A stretch of DNA of 64,000 nt from Eublepharis macularius (taxonomy: Eukaryota; Chordata; Lepidosauria; Squamata; Eublepharidae), in contig NC_072796.1 in assembly GCF_028583425.1 (NCBI RefSeq), positions 129,491,464 through 129,555,463 on the forward strand. The letters run 5' to 3'. Positions 52,950 through 64,000 of this stretch are shown here, piece after piece (positions within the stretch are counted from its first letter, which is position 1; each line of letters begins with the position of its first letter). The notes under the pieces are model-generated. The model was not told the origin of the DNA and ran no database searches. It saw only the letters and a program-made list of their open reading frames with translations. A program made the translations under genes and the position numbers.

Positions 52950-53235
52950 GGCACAGTGGGAGGAGCAGACTCATACCCACCCCTGGCTCAGCTGAGACGT
53001 ACCGAGCCAGGGCTTGGCTGGGGCACCAGCTCTTGCGTTCCCGAGAGCCACCTCGTCTGAGCCCTGGCTGTGGAGCACGAGAATGGGCACCCCAGCCAAG
53101 CCCTGGCTTGCTGCATGCTCAGCGGAGTGCACAGCAAGCTGGGGCTTGGACGAGGTGGCTCTCGTACTGTGCGGAGCACGAGAGCTGCAGAGCTGGCTTG
53201 GGGGGAGGCTTGTCTGTCAGAAGATGTCATAATGC
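52950..53235. other. GC-rich stretch with imperfect inverted repeats
   Basis: Inverted pairs such as 'agccagggcttggctggggc' and 'gccccagcc(aag)ccctggct' suggest a MITE interior rather than a gene; open frames here on both strands are compositional. Confidence 0.4.
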
Positions 53236-53239
53236 ATGA

Positions 53240-54585
53240 ATGTTACTATATATGCTCAAAGTAAAAAACAAAAAAAAGATGTCTTGCAAATTGAAGTCCT
53301 GTCTTACCACTGGGAAAAGTGGAGTGGAAGTGGGTGGTTGTCAGAAGAGCTGCAGAGCGGCCAAAAAATGGTGGGAAAGGAGTTCAGAGAGCTGAGTTCG
53401 GCTCCCAGAGAAAAGGATAGGGGGAGCTCTGCAAAACACTCACATTGGCATTCATCGGGTCAGCCCCGACTGGGCAGCTGACTAAAAATTGACATCGCGA
53501 TATGTCAGCAGGGAGAAAAATCGGGGTAATAGGGAAAAAGCGTGGCACCATGTCCCATGACTAGCTTGCAAGTGTGAAACTCCTGCAAACATGGGATGTG
53601 GAACAGGTACAGACATGCTTTAAAATCCTAGAAAGAAAAGTACCAGTATCTATTCTGAACTTTTTGCATGCAAGGATAATTTTTTCCCCTGTTGCCAAAC
53701 CCCAGAGCCAAGACTAGCCTTTAACTACTTTGTTCAAAACAGAATGCAAAGGAAAAATCACCCAATGTCCCTTTTCTAGTCCTGGCAAACATCCTTAACC
53801 ATGCATTCAGCGTACAGATTCCGATGTTTGAGTGCAAATTCATTGATGTATGCAGATTGCTTGATTATTTGAAAGTCAATGATTGGCAGTTCAATATGAC
53901 TACTTACGGCAATGAACACCATTGTATTTGTGATGACATGAGCTGGTACATAAGTTTTGCTTGGGCTGATGATTAAATTTTTCATTTCATTTTCTTCCAT
54001 ACTCATTGCAGGCTTCCTGTTTTCTTTTGCTAGTATTCACATTTTATTGGTTTCTTTTCTCAACTTTTTACAAAGATTCATTTCACATCATTGATGTGCA
54101 AAAATAGACTCTGGTTTCAACATTGTTTTTAACGTGTTGCTGTTTTGCTTCGGGAAGAAAAATGGCTGTACATTTTCCCCCTCGAGTGACAAAAAACCAT
54201 AAAAGGAGATCAAATTTTCAAAGCAAACTAGAAAGAGCCATGAAGTTTGGCAATATCCGAGCCAATGTGGGGACGGAGCAGACAATTGTATTCCCTTCTA
54301 CCATCCGTGGTTGATTGACTGTCTAGAGAGGTAGAGTTAGATACTGGCCCCATCTCAACCTCTGTATGATCACTGGCTCGTGAGTTTGATTCCTATCCTA
54401 CTCATGGAGGAAATGCTAATATGTATGTTCCCTCCCCATAATCAGTGTTCAGAAAGCAGTATCACTGACCACAGGGAGGAAGTATAGCCATGGACGCATC
54501 CTTTGCACACATGCTCATGAGCCAGTGATTATGCAAACAGTGGGATTGGGGCTGTAGCACTCATGCCCACTGTTACTCCTCATGC
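53240..54585. other. Unique sequence, nothing recognised
   Basis: AT-rich, no exon, RNA gene or clear repeat recognised. Confidence 0.35.
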
Positions 54586-54589
54586 ATTC

Positions 54590-55385
54590 AGTCAATGTAT
54601 AGATGACCTGTCCATATAGGGATGGCAACATCACCTTTTGTAGGAGGATCCATCTTAGATCAAAGACATTGCAAGAATGAGTAAGGACTCTAGTGGAGAG
54701 TGTTGGAAACATCAATGCACAGATGCAACATTTTATCATATGTGGTGGACATGCAAGGAAGCACAATAATACTGGATAAAGATACATGAAGAGAAGCAGA
54801 AGGTTCTCAAGCTCAGGTTTGAGCTAAATCTGAGAAATACGATATTAAATATTTTACCGAATAATGTTATAAAAGAACAGGGAGATCTTTTCTGGTACAT
54901 AGTGACAACTGCAAGAGTATTATATGCAGCGAAATGAAAAACAGATTTATGCCCTGATATGGCAGAGTGAATAGACAAGATGTATGCATACGCATCAACG
55001 GCCAAATTAACCTTCTATGTGCACAATAAAACAACAGTAGAATTTTGAAAAAAAAAGGAAAGATTTCTTTGATGACTAAGGTTAAGATTAAGATAAATTA
55101 AGGTAATTTTGCTACAAAGATAAAACACAGGAGAAATAAATTAAAAATTTATTTAAAAATTACAGATTAAAAATTAAAGATTAAAAATTACTGACGTTTG
55201 GGCAAAAGCAACGAAGGAGAGGGCATGAGAGTTATTACATAATTTAGCTGTGCTGTTATATATTCTGAATATATCTTTCTTTTAGCCTATATTAAATTCA
55301 GCTGTAGTGCTTGTATAAAGTGCTTCTATGCACTTTCTATTGTTCTATCTTTTCTTTTTAAATAAAATTTTTACTTTGGAAAAAA
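54590..55385 (+). pseudogene. L1-type LINE ORF2 C-terminal remnant and 3' UTR
   Basis: Around 54725 it reads ATFYHMWWTCKEAQ.YW, the conserved L1 ORF2 C-terminal Cys/His-like segment, then KLRFELNLRNTILNILP and DLFWYIVTTARVLYA, with stops near 54938 and later. Ends in 'tttaaataaaatttttactt'. Dead, 5' truncated copy. Confidence 0.75.
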
Positions 55386-55599
55386 AATGATGATTGAAGA
55401 AGCCAGCAGTCCATCTAGTTCAGCATCCTGTTCCTTTCTTGGGCCAAACAGATGCCCTAAGAATTAAAAAAGAACACAAAGAAGAGACTCTATCCTAGGG
55501 GAAGCTGGACACGCTTAAATCCCTTTGAAATTAAAAAGGACAAAAGTGGCCAATTAATTTAAATGGGATTCAAGTGAAGCTCCCTTCTCCCTTTATCTG

Positions 55600-55690
55600 A
55601 AGAAGGAAGCTTTGACTCTCGAAAGCTTCTACCTTGAAAATCTTGTTGGTCTCTAAGGTGCCACTGGACTCGAATCCAAGTGATAATAAC
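55600..55690 (+). repeat. Penelope-like repeat fragment
   Basis: 'atctgaagaaggaagctttg' 'actctcgaaagcttctacc' and 'ctctaaggtgccactggact'. CUGAAGA, CUCUC-GAA-AGCU retained; the 5' stem II strand has changed. Confidence 0.6.
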
Positions 55691-55794
55691 TAGATGCGCT
55701 CCAGTATCTGCCAGTTCAGATTACATCCTACTTGATTCCCGCAAGCAGGGAGCCGATCTTTTTGTGAGCTGTTCGGGTGTGTCTGAAACAATCT

Positions 55795-56045
55795 GGGCAT
55801 GAGCTTTCATGAACCACAGCTCATGTCTTTAGATACCTGAGGCTGATACCCTACCACTAATTTTGTTAGTCTGAGGGCCAAGCTACAAGTGACGAATGAC
55901 GCTTGAACGGCAAGTGGATTGAGTGAACAGGGAGAAATACACTTGCCGTTCAAGTGTCATTCGTCACTTGTAGCTTTGCCCTTAGAGATGCTATCGGACT
56001 CTTGCTCTTTTCCACTGCTACAGACAGACTAATATGGCTACCCTG
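55795..56045 (+). mobile_element. Penelope-like family B copy split by a MITE
   Basis: 'catgagctttcatgaaccac' (minus core remnant), 'ctgataccctaccactaatt', then after the MITE at 55875-55981 'gctatcggactcttgctctt' and 'acagacagactaatatggct'. Confidence 0.65.
55875..55981. mobile_element. Harbinger-like foldback MITE, 107 bp
   Basis: Ends GGGCCAAGCTACAAGTGACG / inverse, flanks TGA / TTA. Same family as 20860-20977; nested in a Penelope-like repeat. Confidence 0.78.
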
Positions 56046-56349
56046 TTTTACATTTTTATGCTGCTTTCACATACAATTATAGTGGTTTTTTTTCCACAGT
56101 AGCCTCTATACACCACTAGACTGCCAGTGCCTCCACTTTAAAAGGCTCGTAGTTACAAGGAAAAGATTCCTTTTGAATTGACATACTATTTGGATCTTTC
56201 AGTGTGCTTTCGGTGGCAGCTTGTTATAACCCTGAATCCGTTTCCACCCTTTCTTTACTGATGCTTTCAGGAGTACAGCATCATAATTGTTTTCTCAGTT
56301 TGCGTTCATTAGTTTGGGTACACCATGAAGCCAGGACTAGTGTCTCAGG

Positions 56350-56505
56350 CAGGGCTTTTTTTCAGCTGGAACGCAGTGGAATGGAGTTCCGGCACCTCTT
56401 GAAAATGGTCACATGGTTGGTGGCACCAGCAGTGCAGAGGGCAATCTAAACTCCCCTCTGTCTGGAGATTAGGGGGCAGGGCCACTGGTCATGTGACCAT
56501 TTTCG
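56350..56505. mobile_element. hAT-like MITE (CAGGGCTTTTTTTC), 3'-truncated
   Basis: Left end and interior as in 10046-10288 with a deletion in the central palindrome; the right end is missing. Confidence 0.78.
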
Positions 56506-56553
56506 CCTTTAAGGCCCTTTTTAATATCTGAATCCACCCTCGAGGTTGGAGAC

Positions 56554-56957
56554 TGTCAGGTTCAGAATATATTGTAACCAAAGAAACTCCATTTTATTTC
56601 TGTTAGTGTTCTAAGTGCTCTTTTCACAGGTGCCAAGATGTTCCCTAGCAGCTATCTCTCAGAAGAGGAATGTTTTGACTACAGCCTTTCCAGTCCTGGG
56701 AAACTTTCTCTGTCTCAGCTTCAAAGGGATTCTTTTGAGAACTGTGGGGGGAGGCTGGGCCTACTGAGTCTTGATACTTTGTACTGTATTCTTTGCCTTT
56801 CATTCGTAACAATACACGTGTACCAACCCAGATATTGCATCTGGGCCAGTGGACTATAATGGTTGCATTTTTCAGTAAATCTTTTGGAAACAACGGACTC
56901 TTGTCTGATTGCAGAAGGTAGTCTGGATACAACTATTATCTAGCCACAGTTCTGACA
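56554..56957 (+). mobile_element. Solo LTR, 404 bp
   Basis: Ends TGTCAGGTTCAG / ACAGTTCTGACA with perfect 5-bp duplication GAGAC (56549-56553 and 56958-56962). No primer-binding site, gag, pol or env sequence on either side, so a recombined solo LTR. Same family as 21665-22845 on the other strand. The retroelement class cannot be told from the LTR alone. Confidence 0.85.
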
Positions 56958-57099
56958 GAGACCACCTCTCCTCCACTGATCACACATCCAACGTAGCCCT
57001 AAAGGGATTCCATCTCCCCCAAAAGCAGCTGCTAGAGCCAACCAGCCAGCCCCACCCAACGTCCCAGGATTAAAACAAAATCACATCTCTATACATTTT

Positions 57100-57540
57100 A
57101 AAAAAATCTGGAAACTTTCCTCCCCTCCAAATAATGCATTCCCTTTCCCGATGTGATTGGCAGAGTTCGCAGGCATCGGTGGTGCTATAAATGCCTGGCC
57201 TGACCGCAGGATCCCATTGGAGAGATTATTTTGTGTATCAACATATTGTGTCTTCCCTTCTCAGCCTTCTTGATTAGGATGACGATCTGCATAAACACAA
57301 ATCTCTTTTGTGTCTTGAATGTTTGCTTACACACTTGATGGCATAATTGTCTGTTTTGTCACATTGCAATTGCTTACAGTTGAGCAGCCCTTAGGAAGCC
57401 CGAGGTGAGCAGAGATCGGGAGTTTGCGCCTCTGGAGAAGGAAGTTGATCACCTTTGAAAACTATAATCCTGTTCCAAAATGGCTCAAATTCTGCACCGT
57501 GAAAAATGACCAGCGTTACTAGAGGTCTGTATCTTATCAC
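57100..57540. other. Repeat-poor stretch
   Basis: No repeat or exon recognised. Composition and absence of repeats make it a weak candidate for conserved noncoding DNA. Confidence 0.22.
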
Positions 57541-57582
57541 TCCACTAATGTTTCCTCTGATCTAAGAAGCTTTCCTCTGCTT

Positions 57583-57705
57583 TGGTGGTGGAGAGTGCCC
57601 TCAAGTCATAGCTGACTTATGATGACCCCTGGTGGGATTTTCATGGCAAGAGACTAACAGAGGTGGTTTGCCATTGCCAGCCTCTGCAACCCTGGTCTTT
57701 GTTGT
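57583..57705 (-). repeat. 5S rRNA-derived SINE, 3' part
   Basis: Minus copy with 'agctatgacttgagggcact' and 'ggcaatggcaaacc' but the 5S-like head is missing. Confidence 0.7.
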
Positions 57706-58061
57706 AGCTGTCTAATTGGAGGAAAGGGGATGTTGGATTGAGGTTTTTCCCCCCCCCTGACATGTGGAGGAGTTTGTGGATAACCTCTTCAGTGAGAAGG
57801 AAAGTCCATTAATGGCTACTGACCTTGATGTCTGAAGGGGACTTCCATGCCTGCGGGCAGTAAACCAGAGCTAGGAGGCAACATCAGGGAGAGGGCTTGA
57901 CTTCTGACCTTCCAGGGCAACTGGTTAACTGCTGTGTGAAATGGGATGTTGGACTAGATGGACTACTGGCCTAAATCAGCAGGGCACCTCTTATGTTCTT
58001 ATTAATGGAGTAGGAGTCCTACCCAAACAGGCAGCCCCTGTTTGGGCTCTTGGAAAGAAGT

Positions 58062-58108
<47 letters not shown>
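58062..58108. repeat. (AAC)n microsatellite
   Basis: About 15 perfect aac units at the 3' end of the adjacent minus-strand SINE. Confidence 0.95.
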
Positions 58109-58353
58109 ACATTTGATTTTTACCACCCTTCAGGACGACTTAACACCCACTCAGAGCAGTTTACAAAGTATGTTTTTATTATCCCCACAACAACAAGCAC
58201 CCTGTGAAGTGGGTGGGGCTGAGAGAGCTCCTAGAACCTGTGACTAACCCAAGGTCGCCCAGCTGGCTTCAAAGGGAGGAGTGGGGGAATCAAACCTGGC
58301 TCTCCAGATTAGAGTCCTGCTGCTCTCAACCCCTACCCCAAACTGGCTGTCAG
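58109..58353 (-). repeat. tRNA-derived SINE
   Basis: Minus-strand copy: 'cagccagtttggggtagggg' head and 'aaactgctctgagtgggtgt' tail. Confidence 0.82.
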
Positions 58354-58689
58354 TGCAAGGCACTCAAGGATACGGATGAATTTGCATCAAGCTTCAGCAG
58401 GGGTCAAGTCGAGTTGGGGACGTTGGTCTAGATGAATATTTTAGGAATGCTGTTTTCAAAAGGGGATTTGCTTTGCCTATGAGTGCCTGGAGGGGAAGGG
58501 TCATTGCTCATTGGCAAAGCCCACTTACTGCCCTAAATTCAATCCCAGGTATTGCCCATCAAAGATACTGATTCCGAGACACCAGTGCCCATCAGCAAGC
58601 AGCAGATGAGTCTAGAAGGACCAGCGTTCTAACTCTGTTTAAGGCAGAAGCCTCCTCTGTTCACATCACCCATTGAGAGCTTCACCCTA

Positions 58690-58870
58690 TGGTGTTGTAA
58701 GGACAAGTGCTCACTGAGGTTTTATTGATCATTTTTGTAATTATACCAGCTCCGAGCAGGCAATTAACATTCCAATGACTGTGTATCATCCTGATCTCAG
58801 ACTGGCAAAGCAGAGAGGAGGAACATTATGTTGCAATTATTGTTTTTGCTTCTGCCAAAAAAAGCCTTTC
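58690..58870. other. Repeat-poor AT-rich stretch, candidate conserved noncoding element
   Basis: Unique, with 'ttttgtaattataccagctc' and 'gttgcaattattgtttttgc'. Conservation only suspected. Confidence 0.28.
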
Positions 58871-59609
58871 GATCGGACTGCTTCAGGATGAAAAGTACCC
58901 CCAGATATTCCACTGCTTGGAGTCGTTTTGCCACATGATGCCAGGAACTGCATCTCAAGACCCATCACAGAGATGCTACGATTCCAGAGACGGCATTGAT
59001 GTTGTCATGGATTCTGGGGTGCCCCACTTGGGTCAAATTACAGAGTTTAGTTATCACTGAGGCTGGAAATACATATCACTAAGTACCTAGGGATGCTCAA
59101 GTGAACCTCATTTCATACGTGCCTCCTCCAGTTTTCCATGAACTCGCTTGCACAGTCACACTTCAATTTGCTCCGTGTGAATATATTCATGTGTTCAATA
59201 TCAGTTCCTCCTGAACTGCTAAAAGTATCCCAGTTTGCCCCACCTCCTACATCCATTAACTGAAACGCAGATCTTGACACTTTCTCACACCTTAAAGAAA
59301 CGCAAACTGGCAAGTCAAAGGAGCCTACAGTACTTGTTCTCACAGCAAAAACTGACCTGAATTGGCGCTCTTCTCTTTGGAGTCACTCACAGATGCAATC
59401 ACACAAAGGGAGCTCCCATGAAAACAGCATTCACGTGTGCTGAGCAAGAACATCAATTGAGGACCACACATAAAATCCTGTACTTAAGCATCCCTTGGTA
59501 ATTTGAAAGGTGTATTTCCACTCTTGAGTGGAGGGCAGAAGTGCATTTTACACCAGTTGCAGGGCTCCCAGCAAAAACAGAACCTTTGAAACATATACCA
59601 CGTATACCA

Positions 59610-59740
59610 CCCACATCACAGGTTGATTATTGTTGTGGGGATAATAATTACATACTTTGTAAACCACTCTGAGTGGGCATTAAGTTATCCTGAAGGGTGG
59701 TATTTAAATCGAATGTTGTTGTTGTAGTTGTTGTTATTCT
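59610..59740 (+). repeat. tRNA-derived SINE, 3' half
   Basis: 'ttgttgtggggataataatt' and 'aaaccactctgagtgggcat' with (GTT)n tail; 5' head absent. Confidence 0.7.
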
Positions 59741-59794
59741 CCCTGCTCTCCCTTGTAAGCTATCCTGTTAAACACACATATGCCCCATTAGGAC

Positions 59795-60184
59795 TAGAGA
59801 TGGGCACAAACTGGAAAAAAACCCGAACTATGTGGTTCGTGGTTCATCAAATTTCATGAACCATGAACCATGAACTTTCATGAAGCTGCCCCTGGTTCGC
59901 GAAATGGTTTGTTTGTTATGTGAAAACATCACATCTGGGTCAGAAAACAATCACTTCCAGGTCAGCAGAAGGTCTGCAGGAAGTCCATCCCCTGTTGCCT
60001 AGGAAACCGATTGATCGGCACCAGGCTGTCTGCAGTGACAAACCAAAAACTGAACCAAACGAACCAGCCTAAAGTTCATGGTGGTTCATCAGAAATGGGC
60101 TCTAACAAACCGTGGTTTGCAAACTACGAACCTGCCTGGTTCATGCTTAATTTTGGTTTGTATTTCGGTTTGTGCCTATCTCTA
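59795..60184. mobile_element. hAT-like MITE, 390 bp (TAGAGATGGGCAC family)
   Basis: Ends TAGAGATGGGC / GCCTATCTCTA with perfect 8-bp duplication ATTAGGAC (59787-59794 and 60185-60192). Third copy of the family in the window. Confidence 0.9.
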
Positions 60185-60194
60185 ATTAGGACTA

Positions 60195-61040
60195 CCACAT
60201 TTTGATGTCTGTGGCAGTCCATAAGTGTTGGAAGGAACTTAACAATGTGATGCCATCAAAGCATTAAGCATTAAGCTTATACATGACATTGGAGACCACC
60301 ACAAGGATGCCATTTTCAATGGCAGCCCTGCGTTTGGCATAATGTGCAGCTCATTGGTTTAAGCAGGATGGAGAATCTTCAGGCAGGATCTTGATGCAAG
60401 AGCATTTGAGTTTGCAGTGACATAAAACTTTTTTCCAAAATATGCAGCGAGTAGTCAACACTGAACTATTTGGGCCCTTCTTGTCACAAAACTCAAGTGT
60501 CATCATAAACGAACAGCAAAGGAAATCACTGAATACCCTTTCCTAACCTTCTTTCAGTCAGTGTCAAATATACTTGCACATATTCCACTGTTCCATTCCA
60601 CTGTTATGGAAGGACTTTCAGAATCCCTGCCACGGACTGACAAAATGTCTTTTTGAGAGGTCACAAAGGCAGATATTCAAGTACGATCTCCATCATTCAT
60701 TCAGTGTCGCTTGATCCATTACTGACTTTTCTAGAAATATATTGATAAAATGTTTGGAAAGACAAATTGTTTGCCGACTGCAAGTTCTCATCATGGGATT
60801 TCTTTATGTTGGATTTCTCTTGGCTGAACCTCGAGTCTCCTGCTCCGTAACTCTCCTGCTGACGCACTGCAGGCCTCTCTGATGTCAAGAGATGTCACTA
60901 GCAACGTTTAACGAGGAGCCGTAAAAATGCCAAAGTCGGGCTCTGCAGCAGCAAAGGAAAGAAATGGGTTTTGCTAATGGAAATCATAGACAATTCCCCT
61001 GACATCTCTAAGAAACAGAACTGCTGTGATCCTATTCACA
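60195..61040. other. Unique sequence, nothing recognised
   Basis: No exon or repeat recognised. The part near 60690-60900 is AT-rich and repeat-free. Confidence 0.3.
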
Positions 61041-61472
61041 GCAAGCAAGGAGAGCAGAGGCAGTCTGAGTGAAAGGCAATGGGGCAACTGCCCTGGGCCC
61101 CATGTTGGGATTGCCCGAACCCCTCTCACCCACCACAAAGGAGGGGATAAAAACAGAAGAGCAGGTGTCTGCTGCCACATCTGTCCACCGTGTTTGGGGC
61201 TCAGGCAGCAAGTTTGCTGTGGCAGCTGCTTGAGCCTACTGCACCTGGAGCTTGAGTAGCTGGCTTTTGATCATTGCCCTCCTTACATGGGCAAGTTGCC
61301 CTCTTTACATGGGCAACTAGCAGTGGCATGGCAATGATTCTGGCTCTCATCCTGGACTTTTGCCCGGGGCTTCAAAATCCAAGAGTCCAATACAGGCTTC
61401 AAAGTTCTATAGAACATTAGGTGAGAGAGAGGGCTGCTAGGCCCCCTGCTATGAGAGGAGGTGTCCCATTGG

Positions 61473-61815
61473 CAGGGCCGGCACACCCATTGAGGCCAGG
61501 TAGGCGGTGGTCTCAGGCGCGGGGTGCCAGCGGGAGCGCTGGAGGAGGTGCAGGGGGCGAGAGCGTGCACCACAGAGCTGCAGCCTCCTATCCCTCCCGC
61601 CCTGCACCGCCACAGTCGCCAGCACATGCCCCGGCTCGGAGGCCACCCGCGCACCCTCACAGCCTCCTGCTGCAGCGATCGGGCTGGCAGCAGCGCACAG
61701 GCTCCTGTGATGATGTCGTGTGTGATGTCATCATGCAGGCCGGTGCGTGTGTGCACCCGCGTGCGGGGGGGCGCCCGGCTGGCCGCGAGCACCGAAAACC
61801 CTGGCGCCACCCCTG
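61473..61815. mobile_element. GC-rich hAT-like MITE, 343 bp
   Basis: Ends CAGGGCCGGCACACCC / GGCGCCACCCCTG with a perfect 8-bp duplication CCCATTGG (61465-61472 and 61816-61823). The interior is very CpG-rich, imitating a CpG island, and produces several long chance open frames. Confidence 0.85.
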
Positions 61816-62052
61816 CCCATTGGTAGCCCTCTTTTCCTACCACTGCCTGGAGCAGTGGCACAAGAAAAAAAAATAAGAAAAGCAACATCCTCAACATTGC
61901 TATATCACTTTGGGGGGGAACCTGGAAGTGATGTAGGGTACCTCTAGAAATTTCCAATGATTCTAGAACCACAAATCCATTAGAACATTGCAGGTTTTAT
62001 ACAGCTGCAATACATAGTATGAAACATGTTGTACACATACATTGTGTCTGTA

Positions 62053-62280
62053 GAAAAGAGCAAGAGTCCAGTAGCACCTCTAAGACTAAGAAAATTTGTG
62101 GTGGGCAATGAGCTTTCATGAGTCACAACTCACTTCTTCAGATACCAGATACTTCTGAAGAAGTGAGCTGTGACTCACGAAAGCTCATACTCTACCACAA
62201 ATTTGTTAGTTTTATAGGTGCTACTGGACTCTTGCTCTTTTCTGCTGCTACCGACAGACTAACACGGCTACCCATTCTTG
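62053..62280. mobile_element. Penelope-like foldback family B
   Basis: Arms 'gagtccagtagcacctctaa' and 'ataggtgctactggactctt'. Plus core: CTGAAGA at about 62154-62160, GTGAG/CTCAC stem, GAA, AGCT, C, ATAC. Minus core is similar but decayed. Ends 'actaacacggctacccattc'. Confidence 0.75.
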
Positions 62281-62284
62281 ATCT

Positions 62285-63045
62285 GCATAAACTGTGCATA
62301 CAACACTCCAAACCTTGCATAAGTTAGAAAAATATATAGAACTAACCTGTATAATTGTATCAAGCTGATCCCACAGCAATAGAATAAAAGTGCGGGAGTC
62401 TGACTTGCTTTTTTATAAGAGAGAACAATCTGAGGCTTTCATTTAACCAGAGTTGTTAGAGAAATCCACTCTGTCTCTTTTTTTTCAATATTACCTTATC
62501 TCTGCGGCATTCGGATCTGAAAATTGCCCCCAAATGTAAAGTCCATTGGACCATGGTTATGTTCTAGAGAATGCTGGCCCAAAGGGACCCTTTTTTGAAA
62601 AAAAGATGGATATTAATTCAGTTCAGTGTTCTGTAATGTGTACTCTAAGTTGCCTCAGGGTTTTGCCAACGTCTCACAAGGATGTTTAATAATATACACC
62701 ACCTGAACAGAGTTGCATTGGTGAAGGTACTGAGAGTGTATTGTTTCATCTTGTGGATTAATGAAACATTTCAAGCTGCCTGGGAGCTTGCAGAAGGAGT
62801 AGTTTCCATGAGGAAAATGCTCGAGAGGTCGGCTGGATCCCAACAGAATCTTTCAAGAATGTATTGATCGATATGGGTTACACTCTGTACCAATTGATCT
62901 TCCAGATTGGGTTGTTTTGAGTGAGATGATGAGTTTCTTTTTGAACGAGATAATGAGTTTCTCGTCACACAGAGGAATATCATACAATACATTCCATTTT
63001 CTATATATTCTCTTTTTGAGATTGGCACTTATGTGATTGAAGGTC
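62285..63045. other. Mostly unique sequence
   Basis: No exon recognised. 62640-62900 has an open-frame pair that translates without family features. Confidence 0.3.
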
Positions 63046-63058
63046 AGGCTGCATGTGA

Positions 63059-63419
63059 GAACAAAGCTACAAGAGACAAATTACACGAGGACATGAACGT
63101 GAAGGGAGTCGCAATGTTAGTCAGGAAGCTGAGTTTTAAAAGAGATCAGAAGGCTTTGTCCATTTCCCTCTCTACAGAGCTGGGAGATCCCTGCTCAGAA
63201 GGTTTGTTTATTTCCTCTTTGCCTCTTAGAAGGGGAGGTGAAACTGACAGAGGCAAAGAGGAAATTAACAAACCCTCTGAGGAGCTACCTTTGCTGGCTC
63301 TGTAGAGAGGGGAAATTGACAAAGGCTTCCGATCTCTTTTAAAACTCAGCTTCCCGGCTAACATTGTGACTCCCTTCACGTGCTCCTCCTCGTGTAACTC
63401 GTCTCTTGTAGCTTAGCTC
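63059..63419. mobile_element. Harbinger-like foldback, 361 bp
   Basis: Ends GAACAAAGCTACAAGAGAC / GTCTCTTGTAGCTTAGCTC with perfect TGA duplication (63056-63058 and 63420-63422). Arms 'ctgagttttaaaagagatca' mirrored; sub-palindrome in the centre. Confidence 0.82.
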
Positions 63420-63794
63420 TGAGTCTCCTAGGGTCAGTTTTTTCTCACTTTGTAGCTCGTTCCTGTTACAACCTGTGTCCTTGGAATAAGCAGATTGTAA
63501 CACCTGACTTGGGTAGCCTTTGGTTGCTAAATGCTGTTCTAGAATAGTAACCTCCCTGTGGAAAACCTGTAAATTAGTATGGCTTCTCTTGATCCTTAAA
63601 CACTGGCTATATACCAATTTCTTCTTAAAATAAAGTGGATGGTGGCTGTCATATCTAAGAAATGAATTTTTATCAGTGGGTTTCTTGTATAACATGGTCA
63701 AAATCTTTCAGTCTATCTTGATAACCATAACATCCAAGAAATTAATCTGTCTATCATTTGCATGTAATTCAAAGCTGATATTTTCATCCTGTGT

Positions 63795-63883
63795 CCTGAC
63801 CTGGAAAGCCCATGCAAGCCCGATCTCATCAAATCTTGGAAGCTAAGCAGGATTGCCCTTGTTAGTAATTGGATGGGAGAGTC
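63795..63883 (+). repeat. 5S rRNA-derived SINE, 5S-like head
   Basis: 'cccgatctcatcaaatcttg', 'gaagctaagcagg', 'taattggatgggaga' are the clearest 5S rRNA-like stretch in the window; the rest is displaced by the MITE that follows. Confidence 0.75.
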
Positions 63884-63886
63884 TCA

Positions 63887-64000
63887 GAGTCTGTCTACAC
63901 AAGACATCTTACACATGGATGCTCAAGCGAAAGATCTTACACTTGGGCCATTTCCACATGCTCTTAAAGGGACGGCCCACTCACCAAATGCTGGCAGCTT
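63887..64000. mobile_element. MITE (GAGTCTGTC) with a nested second MITE, cut by the window end
   Basis: Starts GAGTCTGTCTACACAAGACA (family of 39379-39525). At 63946 it is interrupted by GGCCATTTCCACATGCTC, the left end of the family at 12583-12827. Confidence 0.65.

Noticed and set aside
53014..53264. Overlapping open frames in GC-rich DNA
   Set aside because: Compositional frames across imperfect inverted repeats; no domain seen.
61283..61972. 229-residue minus-strand frame and GC-rich 'gene'
   Set aside because: Covers a GC-rich hAT-like MITE with an 8-bp duplication; no protein family features.
63795..63883. A 5S rRNA gene
   Set aside because: Only part of 5S is present and diverged; it belongs to the SINE family found a dozen times here.

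Overview
This is vertebrate nuclear DNA. It carries one recognisable protein-coding exon and otherwise intergenic sequence dense with transposable elements. The repeat mix is a Bov-B/RTE LINE remnant, L2/CR1-type and L1-type LINE tails, 5S rRNA-derived and tRNA-derived SINEs, many hAT-like and Harbinger-like MITEs, and abundant Penelope-like elements. It points to a squamate reptile, perhaps a gecko or other lizard; the species cannot be fixed from sequence alone.

Left end (1-3.5 kb, minus strand): exon 1 of ADCY8, the Ca2+/calmodulin-stimulated membrane adenylate cyclase 8. The coding part is 536-1414 with a consensus GT donor at 535-534, so 1-535 is the start of intron 1. Upstream (higher coordinates) come a long GC-rich leader and promoter region, a CpG-rich zone (about 2.5-3.5 kb) and a perfect palindromic cAMP response element at 3266-3273. 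The remaining 60 kb lies upstream of the gene, with no further exon that I can support.

3.5-64 kb: a repeat landscape with repeated nesting. Many insertions could be bounded to the base by target-site duplications (TSDs): 8 bp for hAT-like MITEs, 3 bp for Harbinger-like foldbacks, 5 bp for two solo LTRs, and 9-17 bp for Penelope-like elements. The best nest is at 21.5-22.9 kb: a tRNA-SINE split by a solo LTR that is itself split by a 761-bp palindrome.

Main point of interest: a Penelope-like (PLE) system in several families. A 2.7-kb inverted (foldback) PLE at 50225-52935 keeps a GIY-YIG endonuclease reading frame, and both of its arms carry a hammerhead ribozyme that can be folded completely by eye. 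Short, apparently non-autonomous families elsewhere (about 20 copies) carry a second design: a CUGANGA box, a base-paired stem II, GAA, and a 4-nt self-complementary stem III (ACGU or AGCU) followed by a cleavable base and stem I. This design would work as a dimer. One copy shows a compensatory base-pair change in stem I. Hammerheads in PLEs are known in general; the specific families, dimer-type architecture and extra nucleotide described here deserve checking.

Several repeat-poor, AT-rich stretches look like candidate conserved noncoding elements of the ADCY8 regulatory domain. This is only inference without alignment.
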